A DNA stretch of 64,000 bases from Pseudomonas sp. GD03919 (GCF_029814935.1 NZ_CP104582.1:4154001-4218000); one strand, 5' to 3'; positions 28,119-37,338 are shown, counted from the stretch's first letter. The notes: generated from the letters alone by a model not told the origin. Translations and numbers: made by a program.

Positions 28119-28688
28119 ATGAAGAACTCAGCCCCCACCTCGCTCAAGCATCACTTTCTGATCGCCATGCCGCACATGGACGATCCGAACTTCGCACAGA
28201 CCGTCACCTACCTGGTCGAGCACAACGCACAAGGCGCAATGGGTCTGGTGATCAACAAGCCCAATGGCCTCAGCCTGGCCGACGTACTCGAGCAATTGCG
28301 CCCCGAGGCAGAGCCCGCAGCGTTGTGCCACAGCCTGCCGATCTTCGCCGGCGGCCCGGTGCAGACCGACCGCGGCTTCGTCCTGCACCCGGCCGGCCAG
28401 CAGTTTCAGGCCACTTTGGATCTTGGTGAACTGGGCCTGTCCACCTCGCAGGACGTGCTGTTTGCCATTGCCGATGGCAGCGGCCCGGACAAGTACCTGA
28501 TCACGCTCGGTTACGCCGGCTGGGAAGCCGGACAACTGGAAGCGGAGCTGGCCGACAACGCCTGGCTGACCTGCCCCGCCGACAGCAGCATTCTCTTCGA
28601 CCTGCCGTTCGACCAGCGTCTTAACGCCGCAGCCGCGCGCCTGGGCGTCAACCTCAGCCTGCTGAGCTCACAGGTCGGGCACGCCTGA
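28119..28688 (+). CDS. algH: YqgE/AlgH family protein
   Basis: UPF0301 protein of 189 residues with the conserved N-terminus SLKHHFLIAMPHMDDPNF and the motifs VEHNAQGAMGLVINKPN, FAGGPVQTDRGFVLH and LGYAGWEAGQLEAEL. The biochemical role is not settled. In Pseudomonas the locus is named algH because it affects alginate and other products. The true start is the ATG at 28119; the much longer open frame from 27657 runs antisense-like through tonB and is rejected. The stop overlaps the ruvX start by one base, and this yqgE-ruvX pairing is widely conserved. Confidence 0.94.
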   Translation: MKNSAPTSLKHHFLIAMPHMDDPNFAQTVTYLVEHNAQGAMGLVINKPNGLSLADVLEQLRPEAEPAALCHSLPIFAGGPVQTDRGFVLHPAGQQFQATLDLGELGLSTSQDVLFAIADGSGPDKYLITLGYAGWEAGQLEAELADNAWLTCPADSSILFDLPFDQRLNAAAARLGVNLSLLSSQVGHA

Positions 28689-29122
28689 TGAGCGACAAGC
28701 CACTGCGCCTGTTACTGGGTTTCGACTACGGCACCAAGCAGATCGGCGTCGCCGTCGGCCAGGTGATCACCGGCCAGGCCCGTGAACTGTGCGTGCTCAA
28801 GGCGCAGAACGGCGTGCCGGACTGGAACCGCGTCGAAGCGCTGATCAAGGAATGGCAGCCGGACGCCGTGGTGGTCGGCCTGCCGCTGAACATGGACGGC
28901 ACGCCCAGCGAGATGAGCGCCCGCGCCGAGAAATTCGCCCGCCGCCTCAACGGCCGCTTCAACCTGCCGGCCTACACCCACGACGAACGCCTGACCACCT
29001 TCGAGGCCAAGGGCCAGCGCCTGCGCGAAGGCCAGAGTGGCGGCTATCGCGAGCGCCCGGTCGATGCCATTGCCGCAGCCTTGTTGCTACAAGGCTGGCT
29101 AGAGGAAAACTGCACGGTCTGA
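28688..29122 (+). CDS. ruvX: Putative pre-16S rRNA nuclease RuvX/YqgF
   Basis: RNase H-fold protein of 144 residues thought to trim the 5' end of pre-16S rRNA, historically called a Holliday junction resolvase. The family signature [17 protein letters not shown] lies at the N-terminus, with [17 protein letters not shown] and [12 protein letters not shown] carrying further acidic active-site residues. The C-terminus has [17 protein letters not shown] 28688 shares its A with the preceding TGA. Its own stop falls inside the first arm of the palindromic element that begins at 29119. Confidence 0.95.
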   Translation: MSDKPLRLLLGFDYGTKQIGVAVGQVITGQARELCVLKAQNGVPDWNRVEALIKEWQPDAVVVGLPLNMDGTPSEMSARAEKFARRLNGRFNLPAYTHDERLTTFEAKGQRLREGQSGGYRERPVDAIAAALLLQGWLEENCTV

Positions 29123-29242
29123 GAGCTACCTGCGTTGCCGATGCTGCGTTAAAAACAGGCTCGGAATGCTCATTTACAACTCGTAAACTGCGCTTCCTCG
29201 CCTGTTTTTGCCTTGCCTCGGCGGCCTCGCTTACGCTCTCAG
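29119..29242. repeat. MITE-like palindromic element in the pyrR leader
   Basis: The 124-base stretch is framed by exact inverted arms CTGAGAGC (29119-29126) and GCTCTCAG (29235-29242). Inside, AAAAACAGGC (29151-29160) and GCCTGTTTTT (29200-29209) form a second exact pair, enclosing a small TTTAC/GTAAA hairpin. This layered symmetry without coding capacity fits a non-autonomous palindromic element. I recall similar sequences repeated in Pseudomonas genomes but cannot search. The inner arm with its T tract could also end transcription coming from ruvX. Confidence 0.6.
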
Positions 29243-29268
29243 AAGCTGTTCATATTTGGAGTTTCGCC

Positions 29269-29772
29269 ATGCTACCCAACCCCAACGACCTGCTGCCGGC
29301 CATGGCCAGCGCCCTGACCCAGCACCTCAACCAGCGCCAGATCAGCGAGCCGCGCTTCATCGGCATCCGCACCGGCGGCGTCTGGATCGCCCAGGCCTTG
29401 CTGCAAGCACTAGGGCGTAACGACGCACTGGGCATCCTTGATGTGTCGTTCTACCGTGACGATTTCACCCAGAACGGCCTGCACCCACAGGTGCAACCGT
29501 CCGAGCTGCCGTTCGAGATCGAAGGCCAGCACCTGGTACTGATCGACGACGTACTGATGAGCGGGCGCACCATCCGCGCCGCGCTGAATGAACTGTTCGA
29601 CTACGGCCGCCCGGCCAGCGTGACCCTGGTCAGCCTGCTCGACCTCAACGCTCGCGAACTGCCGATCCGCCCCGACGTGGTCGGCGCCACCCTGTCGCTG
29701 GCCGCCAACGAGCGGGTAAAATTGTCCGGCCCCACGCCGCTGACCCTCGAACTCCAGACGCTCGCCAACTGA
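29269..29772 (+). CDS. pyrR: Pyrimidine operon regulator / uracil phosphoribosyltransferase PyrR
   Basis: PRTase-fold protein of 167 residues from ATG 29269 ([16 protein letters not shown]). The PRPP-binding motif [17 protein letters not shown] is intact, and [15 protein letters not shown] and SFYRDDFT match PyrR. In Pseudomonas it regulates pyrimidine genes. It is 11 bases from pyrB and in line with pyrC', giving the pyrRBC' operon. The gap between ruvX and pyrR is filled by a palindromic element, so pyrR probably has its own promoter or reads through it. Confidence 0.95.
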
Positions 29773-29783
29773 GACTCCCTGCG

Positions 29784-30791
29784 ATGACGCCACTCGCCGC
29801 CAAGCGCCCGCTGCAACTGAATGACCAAGGTCAGTTGCGCCACTTCCTCTCACTCGACGGTTTGCCCCGCGAGCTGTTGACCGAAATCCTCGACACCGCC
29901 GACTCCTTCCTCGAAGTCGGCGCGCGCGCGGTGAAGAAGGTCCCGCTGCTGCGCGGCAAGACCGTGTGCAACGTGTTCTTCGAGAACTCCACGCGCACCC
30001 GCACCACCTTCGAGCTGGCCGCCCAGCGCCTGTCGGCCGACGTCATCAGCCTCAACGTCTCGACCAGCTCCACCAGCAAGGGCGAGACACTGTTCGACAC
30101 CCTGCGCAACCTCGAAGCCATGGCCGCCGATATCTTCGTCGTGCGCCATGCCGACTCCGGCGCCGCGCACTTCATCGCCGAGCACGTGTGCCCGAACCTG
30201 GCGATCATCAACGGTGGCGACGGCCGCCATGCGCACCCGACCCAGGGCATGCTCGACATGCTCACCATTCGCCGCCACAAGGGCGACTTCGAGAACCTGT
30301 CGGTGGCCATCGTCGGCGATATCCTGCACTCGCGGGTGGCGCGCTCGAACATGTTGGCGCTGAAGACCCTGGGCTGCCCGGACATCCGCGTGATCGCGCC
30401 GAAGACCCTGCTGCCCATCGGCCTGGAAGAAAGCTACGGCGTGCGTGTGTTCAGCGATGCCAACGAAGGCCTCAAGGACGTCGACGTGGTGATCATGCTG
30501 CGTCTGCAGCGCGAGCGCATGCAGGGCGGCCTGCTGCCCAGCGAGGGTGAGTTCTACCGCCTGTTCGGCCTCACCGAGCAGCGCCTCAAGCTGGCCAAAC
30601 CCGATGCCCTGGTGATGCACCCGGGGCCAATCAACCGTGGCGTGGAGATCGAGTCGGCAGTGGCTGACGGCCCGCAGTCGGTGATCCTCAACCAGGTCAC
30701 CTACGGCATCGCCATCCGCATGGCTGTGCTGTCCATGGCCATGAGCGGGCAGAACGCCCAACGTCAACTCAACGCCGAGGAGGCCAACTGA
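29784..30791 (+). CDS. pyrB: Aspartate carbamoyltransferase catalytic chain
   Basis: Catalyses the first committed pyrimidine step, carbamoyl phosphate plus aspartate to carbamoyl aspartate. The 335 residues include the carbamoyl-phosphate motif [12 protein letters not shown], the conserved HPTQ in [12 protein letters not shown], and [10 protein letters not shown] near the C-terminus. The N-terminus (about 1-35) is longer than in E. coli PyrB, as in Pseudomonas, where this extension binds nucleotide effectors and the enzyme assembles with PyrC' rather than PyrI. No pyrI is present. The stop shares one base with the pyrC' start. Confidence 0.97.
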
Positions 30792-32062
30792 TGCGTACCG
30801 CAATCCTCGGCGCCCGCGTGATCGACCCGGCCAGCGGCCTGGATCAGGTCACTGACCTCTATATCGACGGCACCAAGCTGGTCGCCATCGGCCAGGCGCC
30901 TGCCGGCTTCACTGCCGACAAGACGCTCGACGCCCAGGGCCTGATCGCTGCACCTGGCCTGGTCGACTTGTCGGTGGCCCTGCGCGAGCCGGGCTACAGC
31001 CGCAAGGGCAGCATCGCCACGGAAACCCTGGCTGCAGCCGCAGGCGGCGTCACCAGCCTGTGCTGCCCGCCGCTGACCAAGCCGGTGCTGGACACCTCGG
31101 CGGTGGCCGAGCTGATCCTCGACCGCGCCCGCGAAGCCGGGCACACCAAGGTCTTCCCCATCGGCGCACTGAGCAAGAGCCTGGCTGGCGAACAACTGGC
31201 TGAACTGGTTGCGCTGCGTGATGCCGGCTGCGTCGCCTTCGGCAACGGCCTGGATAACTTCCGCAGTAGCCGCACCCTGCGTCGCGCGCTGGAATATGCG
31301 GCCACCTTCGACCTGCAGGTGATTTTCCATTCGCAGGACTTTGATCTGGCCGAAGGCGGCCTGGCGCACGAAGGCCCGACCGCCAGCTTCCTCGGCCTGG
31401 CCGGCATCCCGGAAACCGCCGAGACCGTGGCCCTGGCCCGCGACCTGCTGCTGGTGGAGCAGAGCGGCGTACGTGCGCACTTCAGCCAGATCACCAGCGC
31501 CCGTGGCGCCGAGCTGATCGCCGCCGCCCAGGCCCGTGGCCTGCCGGTGACCGCCGACGTGGCGCTGTACCAACTGATCCTCACCGACGAGGCGCTGATC
31601 GATTTTTCCAGTCTCTATCACGTGCAGCCACCACTGCGCTCGCGTGCGGATCGCGACGGCCTGCGCGAAGCGGTAAAGGCCGGAGTGATCTCGGCCATCG
31701 CCAGCCACCACCAACCGCACGAACGCGACGCCAAGCTGGCGCCCTTCGCCGCCACCGAGCCGGGCATCAGCAGCGTGCAACTGCAGCTGCCGCTGGCCAT
31801 GAGCCTGGTGCAGGACGGTCTGCTGGATCTGCCGACGCTGCTGGCGCGTCTGTCCAGCGGCCCGGCTGCCGCCTTGCGCCTGCCGGCCGGCACGCTGAGC
31901 GTCGGCGGCGCCGCCGATATCGTGCTGTTCGATGCGCAGGCCTCCACCGTCGCTGGTGAACAGTGGTACTCCAAGGGCAGCAACTGCCCGTTCATCGGCC
32001 ATTGCCTGCCCGGCGCGGTGCGCTACACGCTGGTGGATGGACATATCAGCTACCAGAGCTGA
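30791..32062 (+). CDS. pyrC': Dihydroorotase-like structural subunit PyrC' (probably non-catalytic)
   Basis: Amidohydrolase-fold protein of 423 residues overlapping pyrB by one base. The metal-binding HxH of true dihydroorotase is replaced: the strand reads GLVDLSVALREPG with Ser61-Val62-Ala63 where His-x-His should be. The catalytic Asp of the late DHAPH-type motif is also lost, the stretch reading ASHHQPHERD. In P. putida and P. aeruginosa PyrC' lacks dihydroorotase activity and holds PyrB in a dodecamer, and the substitutions here predict the same. A separate active pyrC must lie elsewhere in the genome. Confidence 0.93.
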   Translation: MRTAILGARVIDPASGLDQVTDLYIDGTKLVAIGQAPAGFTADKTLDAQGLIAAPGLVDLSVALREPGYSRKGSIATETLAAAAGGVTSLCCPPLTKPVLDTSAVAELILDRAREAGHTKVFPIGALSKSLAGEQLAELVALRDAGCVAFGNGLDNFRSSRTLRRALEYAATFDLQVIFHSQDFDLAEGGLAHEGPTASFLGLAGIPETAETVALARDLLLVEQSGVRAHFSQITSARGAELIAAAQARGLPVTADVALYQLILTDEALIDFSSLYHVQPPLRSRADRDGLREAVKAGVISAIASHHQPHERDAKLAPFAATEPGISSVQLQLPLAMSLVQDGLLDLPTLLARLSSGPAAALRLPAGTLSVGGAADIVLFDAQASTVAGEQWYSKGSNCPFIGHCLPGAVRYTLVDGHISYQS

Positions 32063-32069
32063 CCCCTTC

Positions 32070-32091
32070 GAGCCCACCGCCTGGCGGGCTC
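32070..32091 (+). terminator. Hairpin after pyrC', possible terminator
   Basis: GAGCCC (32070-32075) pairs with GGGCTC (32086-32091), extended by two more pairs after a mismatch. It lies eight bases past the pyrC' stop. No strong T tract follows, so termination would be weak or rho-assisted. The rest of the 256-base gap to fabY shows no gene. Confidence 0.4.
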
Positions 32092-32318
32092 GCTGTTCGA
32101 GGGTGCGCCAGGCGCTCCCTCGGCCCTTGCAAAGTCCCATCCCATCCGCGACACGCGCCGCACTTGCCACGACATTGGACGAATGAGTGACTCGACGGTC
32201 ATGATCCACGTCAGGTTAGGCAGCCGAAATTTTCCAAACGCCACCGCCCTATGACCCTGCTCGCGCCCAGAGGCGCCGGCCTGGCGTCGCGCTGGCCTTG
32301 TTCAGGAGCTTTTGAGTT

Positions 32319-34226
32319 ATGTCGCGCTTACCTGTGATCGTAGGTTTTGGGGGTTACAACGCAGCCGGGCGCAGCTCCTTCCACCATGGTTTTCGCCGTA
32401 CCGTGCAGGAGTCGCTGGAACCCCAGGCGCGCCAGGAAACCCTGGCCGGGCTGGCGCAGATGATGAAGCTGGTGCGCGTGGTCGATGGCCAGTATCAGGA
32501 TCAGGACGGCCAAGCACTGAGCCTGGCCGAGATCGAAAGCCGCTACGGCAAGCAGATTCTCGCCGGCACTCTGGTGCGCCGCATCGAGAAGCAGCACCTG
32601 GACCCGGACGCCGCCCACTGGCAGAAGAGCATCGACGTCGCTCCCGCCAATGGTGCCAACCTGAGCTTCATCACTCAGCGCAAGCAACTGCCCGAGCCAC
32701 TGCCGGCCAATTGGTCGATCGAAGAGCTCGACGGCAATGAAGTGCGCGTCACCCTGCACGACAGCTGCGAATTCAAGGTCGACAGCTACCGCCCGCTGGC
32801 GGTGAAGTCCGCCGGCCAGCTGCCCACCGGTTTCGAGCCGAGCGAGCTGTACAACTCGCGTTTCCATCCGCGCGGCCTGGCCATGACAGTGGTCGGCGTC
32901 ACCGACGCGCTGCGCTCGGTCGGCATCGACTGGCAGCGCATCGTTCAGCACGTCGCCCCGGACGAGATCGCCGTGTTCGCCAGCTGCATCATGAGCCAGC
33001 TCGACGAGAACGGTTTCGGCGGCATGATGCAGTCGCGCCTCAAGGGCGGCCGCGTTACCGCCAAGCAGCTGGCCCTGGGTCTGAACACCATGCCGGCCGA
33101 CTTCATCAACGCCTACGTGCTCGGCAGCGTCGGCACCACCGGCAGCATCACCGGTGCCTGCGCCACCTTCCTCTACAACCTGCAGAAAGGCATCGAGCAG
33201 ATCGCCGCAGGCAAGGCGCGCGTGGTCATCGTCGGCAGTAGCGAGGCGCCGATCAACCAGGAGTGCATCGAGGGCTACGGCGCCATGGGCGCGCTGGCCA
33301 CCGAAGAAGGTCTGCGCCAGATCGAAGGCAAGAGCGACGTGGACTTCCGCCGCGCCAGCCGCCCGTTCGGCGACAACTGCGGCTTCACCCTGGCCGAGGC
33401 CTGCCAGTTCGTGGTGCTGATGGACGACGAACTGGCCCTGGAACTGGGCGCCGACATTCACGGCGCGGTGCCGGACGTGTTCATCAACGCCGATGGCTTC
33501 AAGAAATCCATTTCCGCCCCCGGCCCAGGCAACTACCTGACCGTGGCCAAGGCCGTGGCCAGCGCCGTGCAGCTGCTCGGCCTGGACGCCGTGCGCAACC
33601 GCAGCTTCGTCCACGCCCATGGTTCCAGCACCCCGGCCAACCGCGTTACCGAGTCGGAGATTCTCGACCGCGTCGCCGCCGCCTTCGGTATCGAACAGTG
33701 GCCGGTCACCGCAGTGAAGGCCTTCGTCGGCCACTCCCTGGCCACCGCCAGCGGCGACCAGGTGATCGCTGCGCTCGGCGCCTTCAAGTACGGCATCGTG
33801 CCAGGCCTGAAGACCATCGATGCGGTCGCCGCTGACGTGCATCAGGCTCATCTGAGCCTGTCCACCATCGATCGCAAAGTGGGTGAGCACGCGCTGGACG
33901 TGGCCTTCATCAACTCCAAGGGCTTTGGCGGCAACAACGCCAGCGCCCTGGTACTGGCCCCGCACGTGGTCGAGCGCATGCTGCGCAAGCGCCACGGCCA
34001 GGCCGCCTTCGACGCCTACCTGGCGCGCCGCGAGAGCACCCGTGCCGCCGCTGCCGCGTACGACCAGCTCGCCCTGCAGGGCAAGCTGGACATCATCTAC
34101 AACTTCGGCAACGACATGATCGACGACCAGGCGATCTCCATCACCACCGAAGAAGTGAAGGTGCCGGGCTTCGACCAGCCATTGGTGTTCAAGAAGGACG
34201 CGCGCTACAGCGATATGCTCGATTGA
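32319..34226 (+). CDS. fabY: Beta-ketoacyl-ACP synthase FabY
   Basis: Long condensing enzyme of 635 residues that starts fatty acid synthesis in Pseudomonas by condensing acetyl-CoA with malonyl-ACP, replacing FabH. The start MSRLPVIVGFGGYNAAGRSS and the 230-residue N-terminal extension are typical. The catalytic Cys sits in TGSITGACATFLYNL, with the two active-site histidines in FVHAHGSSTPANR and KAFVGHSLATASGDQ. The ATG at 32319 has CAGGAG 9-10 bases upstream. It stands alone, and in P. aeruginosa memory its neighbours are arc genes on the left and cysQ on the right; only the right side is kept here. Confidence 0.95.
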   Translation: MSRLPVIVGFGGYNAAGRSSFHHGFRRTVQESLEPQARQETLAGLAQMMKLVRVVDGQYQDQDGQALSLAEIESRYGKQILAGTLVRRIEKQHLDPDAAHWQKSIDVAPANGANLSFITQRKQLPEPLPANWSIEELDGNEVRVTLHDSCEFKVDSYRPLAVKSAGQLPTGFEPSELYNSRFHPRGLAMTVVGVTDALRSVGIDWQRIVQHVAPDEIAVFASCIMSQLDENGFGGMMQSRLKGGRVTAKQLALGLNTMPADFINAYVLGSVGTTGSITGACATFLYNLQKGIEQIAAGKARVVIVGSSEAPINQECIEGYGAMGALATEEGLRQIEGKSDVDFRRASRPFGDNCGFTLAEACQFVVLMDDELALELGADIHGAVPDVFINADGFKKSISAPGPGNYLTVAKAVASAVQLLGLDAVRNRSFVHAHGSSTPANRVTESEILDRVAAAFGIEQWPVTAVKAFVGHSLATASGDQVIAALGAFKYGIVPGLKTIDAVAADVHQAHLSLSTIDRKVGEHALDVAFINSKGFGGNNASALVLAPHVVERMLRKRHGQAAFDAYLARRESTRAAAAAYDQLALQGKLDIIYNFGNDMIDDQAISITTEEVKVPGFDQPLVFKKDARYSDMLD

Positions 34227-34240
34227 GCCTGTCGCGTTCC

Positions 34241-34290
34241 CGTAGGGCGGGTGCAACCCGCCAATAACGGCGGGTTTCACCCGCCCTACG
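34241..34290. repeat. Near-perfect 50-base palindrome at the end of fabY and cysQ
   Basis: Arms of 22 bases starting CGTAGGGCGGGTG at 34241 and ending CACCCGCCCTACG at 34290 match at 21 positions, around a six-base loop (AATAAC). It lies between convergent fabY and cysQ and touches the cysQ stop. It is the best copy of the GTAGGG family and probably serves as a bidirectional 3'-end hairpin. Confidence 0.85.
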
Positions 34291-34291
34291 A

Positions 34292-35110
34292 TTAAAGCGC
34301 CCGCGCCAGCTCGATCAACTCGCCACGCCACTCGGCGGCAGCCGGCAAGGCCAGGAACGAGGGATTGAGGAAGGATTCACGCGCCTCGTAGGTCAGCGGC
34401 GCGCCGGCCAGGTCCAGCACCTCGCCACCCGCCCCCTCCAGCACGCCCTGCGCCGCAGCGGTGTCCCATTGTGACGTAGGCGCCAGGCGCGGGTAGCAGT
34501 CGGCATTGCCTTCGGCCAGCAGGCAGAACTTCAGCGAGCTGCCGATATTGGCCAGCGCCGGCTCACCAAAACGGGCGGCCAAACCGGCGAGCAGGGTTTC
34601 TTGGGCTGCACTGGAGTGACGCTTGCTGGCCACCAGGGTGAAGCCCTGAGCGGGCGCCAGACGCACGCGAATCGGTTGTTCACCACCCGACATATCGCTG
34701 CGCCAAGCACCCAAACCGGCGCCGCCGTAATAGTAGCGCCCGCTGGCGGGAATGCCGACCACGCCGAAGACCACGCGGCCGCGCTCGATCAGCGCGACAT
34801 TGACGGTAAATTCTTCCGACCCGGCGATAAATTCCTTGGTGCCATCGAGCGGATCGACCAGCCACCAGCGCGTCCAGGCGGCGCGCTCGGCCAGCGGGAT
34901 ATCGGCGGCCTCCTCCGACAGCACCGGCACCTCCGGCACCAGCGACTGCAGGCCATCGAGCAGGATATGGTGCGCAGCCAGGTCGGCGGCGGTCACCGGC
35001 GAGGCATCGGCCTTTTCCGTCACGGCCACATCGCTACGCCAATACGGCAACGTTGCGGCACCGGCAGCGCGAACCAGCTCGATCACCTTCGGGATGTAGA
35101 GATGGCTCAT
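34292..35110 (-). CDS. cysQ: 3'(2'),5'-bisphosphate nucleotidase CysQ
   Basis: Inositol-monophosphatase-fold enzyme that removes a phosphate from 3'-phosphoadenosine 5'-phosphate, a by-product of sulfate reduction and ACP modification. The 272 residues contain the metal and substrate motif WLVDPLDGTKEFIAG, the upstream PVLSEEAADIP, and the C-terminal PTSQWDTAAAQGVLEGAG. Its ATG overlaps the nudE stop by four bases, so both are one transcript. The same nudE-cysQ order is known in P. aeruginosa. Confidence 0.95.
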   Translation of the reverse strand: MSHLYIPKVIELVRAAGAATLPYWRSDVAVTEKADASPVTAADLAAHHILLDGLQSLVPEVPVLSEEAADIPLAERAAWTRWWLVDPLDGTKEFIAGSEEFTVNVALIERGRVVFGVVGIPASGRYYYGGAGLGAWRSDMSGGEQPIRVRLAPAQGFTLVASKRHSSAAQETLLAGLAARFGEPALANIGSSLKFCLLAEGNADCYPRLAPTSQWDTAAAQGVLEGAGGEVLDLAGAPLTYEARESFLNPSFLALPAAAEWRGELIELARAL

Positions 35111-35673
35111 GGACAGTACTCCCCGCGCTGAGTCAGCAGGTCGCGCACCAGATACAGCGCCGCCAGCGCACGACCTTCGCTGAACTGCTCGTGCTGGGCC
35201 AGGCTGGACAGCTCGCGCAGGCTGATACGCTCGACCCGCATCGGCTCGGGCTCGTCCCCCGGCAGGCGCTCCTCGTACAGATTGCGCGCCAGCACCACCT
35301 GGATCTTCTGGCTCATGTAACCGGGTGACAGGCTCAGTTCGGTGACGTACTCCAGCTCATGCGCACCAAAGCCGGCCTCCTCCTTGAGTTCGCGATTGGC
35401 CGCGACCAGCACGTCCTCACCCGGCTCGATCAACCCCTTGGGCAGCGACAACTGATAGTCATCGGTGCCGCCGCAGTACTCCTCGATCAGCACCGCGTGC
35501 TCGGCGTCGAGCATCGCCACCACCATCACCGCACCATGGCCGGAACCCTTGCCGACCAGTCGCTCATAGGTGCGCTCAGCGCCATTGGAGAAGCGCAACT
35601 GCACTTGCTCGACACGAAACAGGCGGCTGCTGGCGACGATTTCGCGGGCGAGGACCGTGGGTTTTTGGCGCAT
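35107..35673 (-). CDS. nudE: ADP compounds hydrolase NudE (Nudix)
   Basis: Nudix hydrolase acting on ADP-ribose, NADH and Ap3A-type dinucleotides. From ATG 35673 it has 188 residues, MRQKPTVLAREIVASSRLFR. The Nudix box is complete: GLIEPGEDVLVAANRELKEE followed by AGF, matching GX5EX7REUXEEXGU. The LSLSPGYMSQKIQVVLA stretch after the box is typical of NudE. The upstream start at 35862 would run into the divergent yrfG-like gene and is rejected. Confidence 0.94.
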   Translation of the reverse strand: MRQKPTVLAREIVASSRLFRVEQVQLRFSNGAERTYERLVGKGSGHGAVMVVAMLDAEHAVLIEEYCGGTDDYQLSLPKGLIEPGEDVLVAANRELKEEAGFGAHELEYVTELSLSPGYMSQKIQVVLARNLYEERLPGDEPEPMRVERISLRELSSLAQHEQFSEGRALAALYLVRDLLTQRGEYCP

Positions 35674-35782
35674 GAGGCAACTCCTTGGCGGGACCGAGCG
35701 GGTTATCATACAGCGGCTTTTCGCATTATCCCTGAGCGAGATTGCATCAAGGCGAAACCATCGCCACAACCGAGACCCACGC

Positions 35783-36445
35783 ATGCCCGCACTGCCCTGG
35801 CACCAGATCGACACCGTCCTGCTGGACATGGACGGCACCCTGCTCGATCTGCACTTCGACAACCACTTCTGGCTAACCCACCTGCCGCAGCGCTACGCCG
35901 AGCACCATGGCATCAGCCTGGCACTGGCCGAGGCCGAACTGCTGCCGCTGTTTCGCCAGCATGCCGGTACGCTGAACTGGTACTGCACGGACTTCTGGAG
36001 CCGCGAGCTGCGGCTGTCGATCCGCGACCTCAAGCGTGAGGTGGCGCACCTGATCGCCCTGCGCGCGGATGCCGAGCTGTTTCTGCGCGCCCTGCGAGAA
36101 GCGGGCAAGCGCGTGGTGCTGATCACCAACGCGCACCGCGATTCGCTGTCGCTGAAACTGGAACGCGTCGAGCTGGCGCCCTGGTTCGAACGCCTGATCA
36201 GCTCTCACGACTACGGCTTTCCCAAGGAGGACCAGCAGTTCTGGTTCGCTCTGCGCCAGGACGTCGATTTCGACCCCGCGCGCAGCCTGTTCATCGACGA
36301 CAGCCTGCCGATTTTGCGCAGCGCCGGCCGGTTCGGTGTTGCCCATCTGCTCGCCGTGCGCCAACCCGATAGCCAGACAGGCCCAAAAGACACCGAAGAA
36401 TTTGCTGCAGTCGAAGATTACCGTACCCTGATCGCCGACCTCTGA
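35783..36445 (+). CDS. yrfG: HAD-family phosphatase, GMP/IMP nucleotidase YrfG type
   Basis: Haloacid dehalogenase superfamily phosphatase of 220 residues starting MPALPWHQIDTVLLDMDGTLL. Motif I is DMDGT (Asp15, Asp17), motif II VVLITNAH, motif III lysine in YGFPKEDQQFW, and motif IV SLFIDDSLPILRSA. The YrfG subfamily dephosphorylates purine nucleotides such as GMP and IMP. It is divergent from nudE and 8 bases from the LysR gene behind it. Earlier in-frame starts to 35570 are shadows of nudE. Confidence 0.9.
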   Translation: MPALPWHQIDTVLLDMDGTLLDLHFDNHFWLTHLPQRYAEHHGISLALAEAELLPLFRQHAGTLNWYCTDFWSRELRLSIRDLKREVAHLIALRADAELFLRALREAGKRVVLITNAHRDSLSLKLERVELAPWFERLISSHDYGFPKEDQQFWFALRQDVDFDPARSLFIDDSLPILRSAGRFGVAHLLAVRQPDSQTGPKDTEEFAAVEDYRTLIADL

Positions 36446-36453
36446 GGACGCCC

Positions 36454-37338
36454 ATGGACATCAAGCAACTGAAGTTCCTCGTCGCCCTCGACGAAACCCG
36501 CCACTTCGGTCAGGCCGCTGCGCGCTGCCACGTCACCCAGCCGACGCTGTCCATGCGTCTGCGCCAGCTGGAAGACGAATTGGGCCTGGAGCTGGTGCGC
36601 CGTGGCCAGCGCTTCGAGGGTTTCAGTGCCGAGGGCGAGCGCATTCTGGCCTGGGCACGCAGCCTGCTAGCGGCGCAGGATGGCTTGCTCGCCGAAGCAG
36701 CCGCCTGCCGTGGTCATCTGGTCGGTACCTTGCGCCTGGGCGTGGTGCCGCTGGCCAGTTTCGACCCCATGCGCCTGATCAGCCTGTTCGCCGAGCGTCA
36801 TCCGGGGCTGCGTTTTCAGTTGCATGCACTGAGCAGCGACCAGATCCTCGAAGGGCTGGTGCGCAATCAGCTGGATCTGGGCCTGTCCTATCTCGACCGC
36901 CTCGACCGCGAACACTTCGCCAGCCTGGAACTGGCCGAAGCACGCATGGGCCTGCTCTATGATCAGCGCCACTTCCACTTCGTCAGCAGCAGCCTGCGCT
37001 GGGAACAACTGGTCAACCTGCCCCTGGGCCTGCTCTCGACCGGCATGCACTTTCGCCAGTCCATCGATCACAGCTTCCGCGCGCGCGGGCTGACTCCGCA
37101 GGTACGCCTAGAGGCCGACGCCGTGCATCATTTGACTCAGGCCGTCAGTGCCGGGCTGTGCTGCAGCGTCATGCCGATCCCCATCGACGGCACGCCAAGC
37201 GATGGTCATCTGCGCTTGCTGCCGATCGAGGGCGCCCATACGCTGGCAGCACAGGGGCTGATCATGCGCCGCAGCGCGCCGGCCTCACCGTTGGCACAGG
37301 CCTGTTTCGAAGAAGCGCGGGAGTGGCTCGCCAGCTAA
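36454..37338 (+). CDS. LysR-type transcriptional regulator
   Basis: The 294-residue protein has the N-terminal winged helix (MDIKQLKFLVALDETRHFGQ then CHVTQPTLSMRLRQLEDELG, about 1-60) and a LysR substrate-binding domain (about 90-290). It is close to regulators placed beside fdhD and the fdh oxidoreductase in Pseudomonas, which lie 100 bases downstream on the same strand. That neighbourhood suggests it controls them, but the effector is unknown. Confidence 0.9.
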   Translation: MDIKQLKFLVALDETRHFGQAAARCHVTQPTLSMRLRQLEDELGLELVRRGQRFEGFSAEGERILAWARSLLAAQDGLLAEAAACRGHLVGTLRLGVVPLASFDPMRLISLFAERHPGLRFQLHALSSDQILEGLVRNQLDLGLSYLDRLDREHFASLELAEARMGLLYDQRHFHFVSSSLRWEQLVNLPLGLLSTGMHFRQSIDHSFRARGLTPQVRLEADAVHHLTQAVSAGLCCSVMPIPIDGTPSDGHLRLLPIEGAHTLAAQGLIMRRSAPASPLAQACFEEAREWLAS

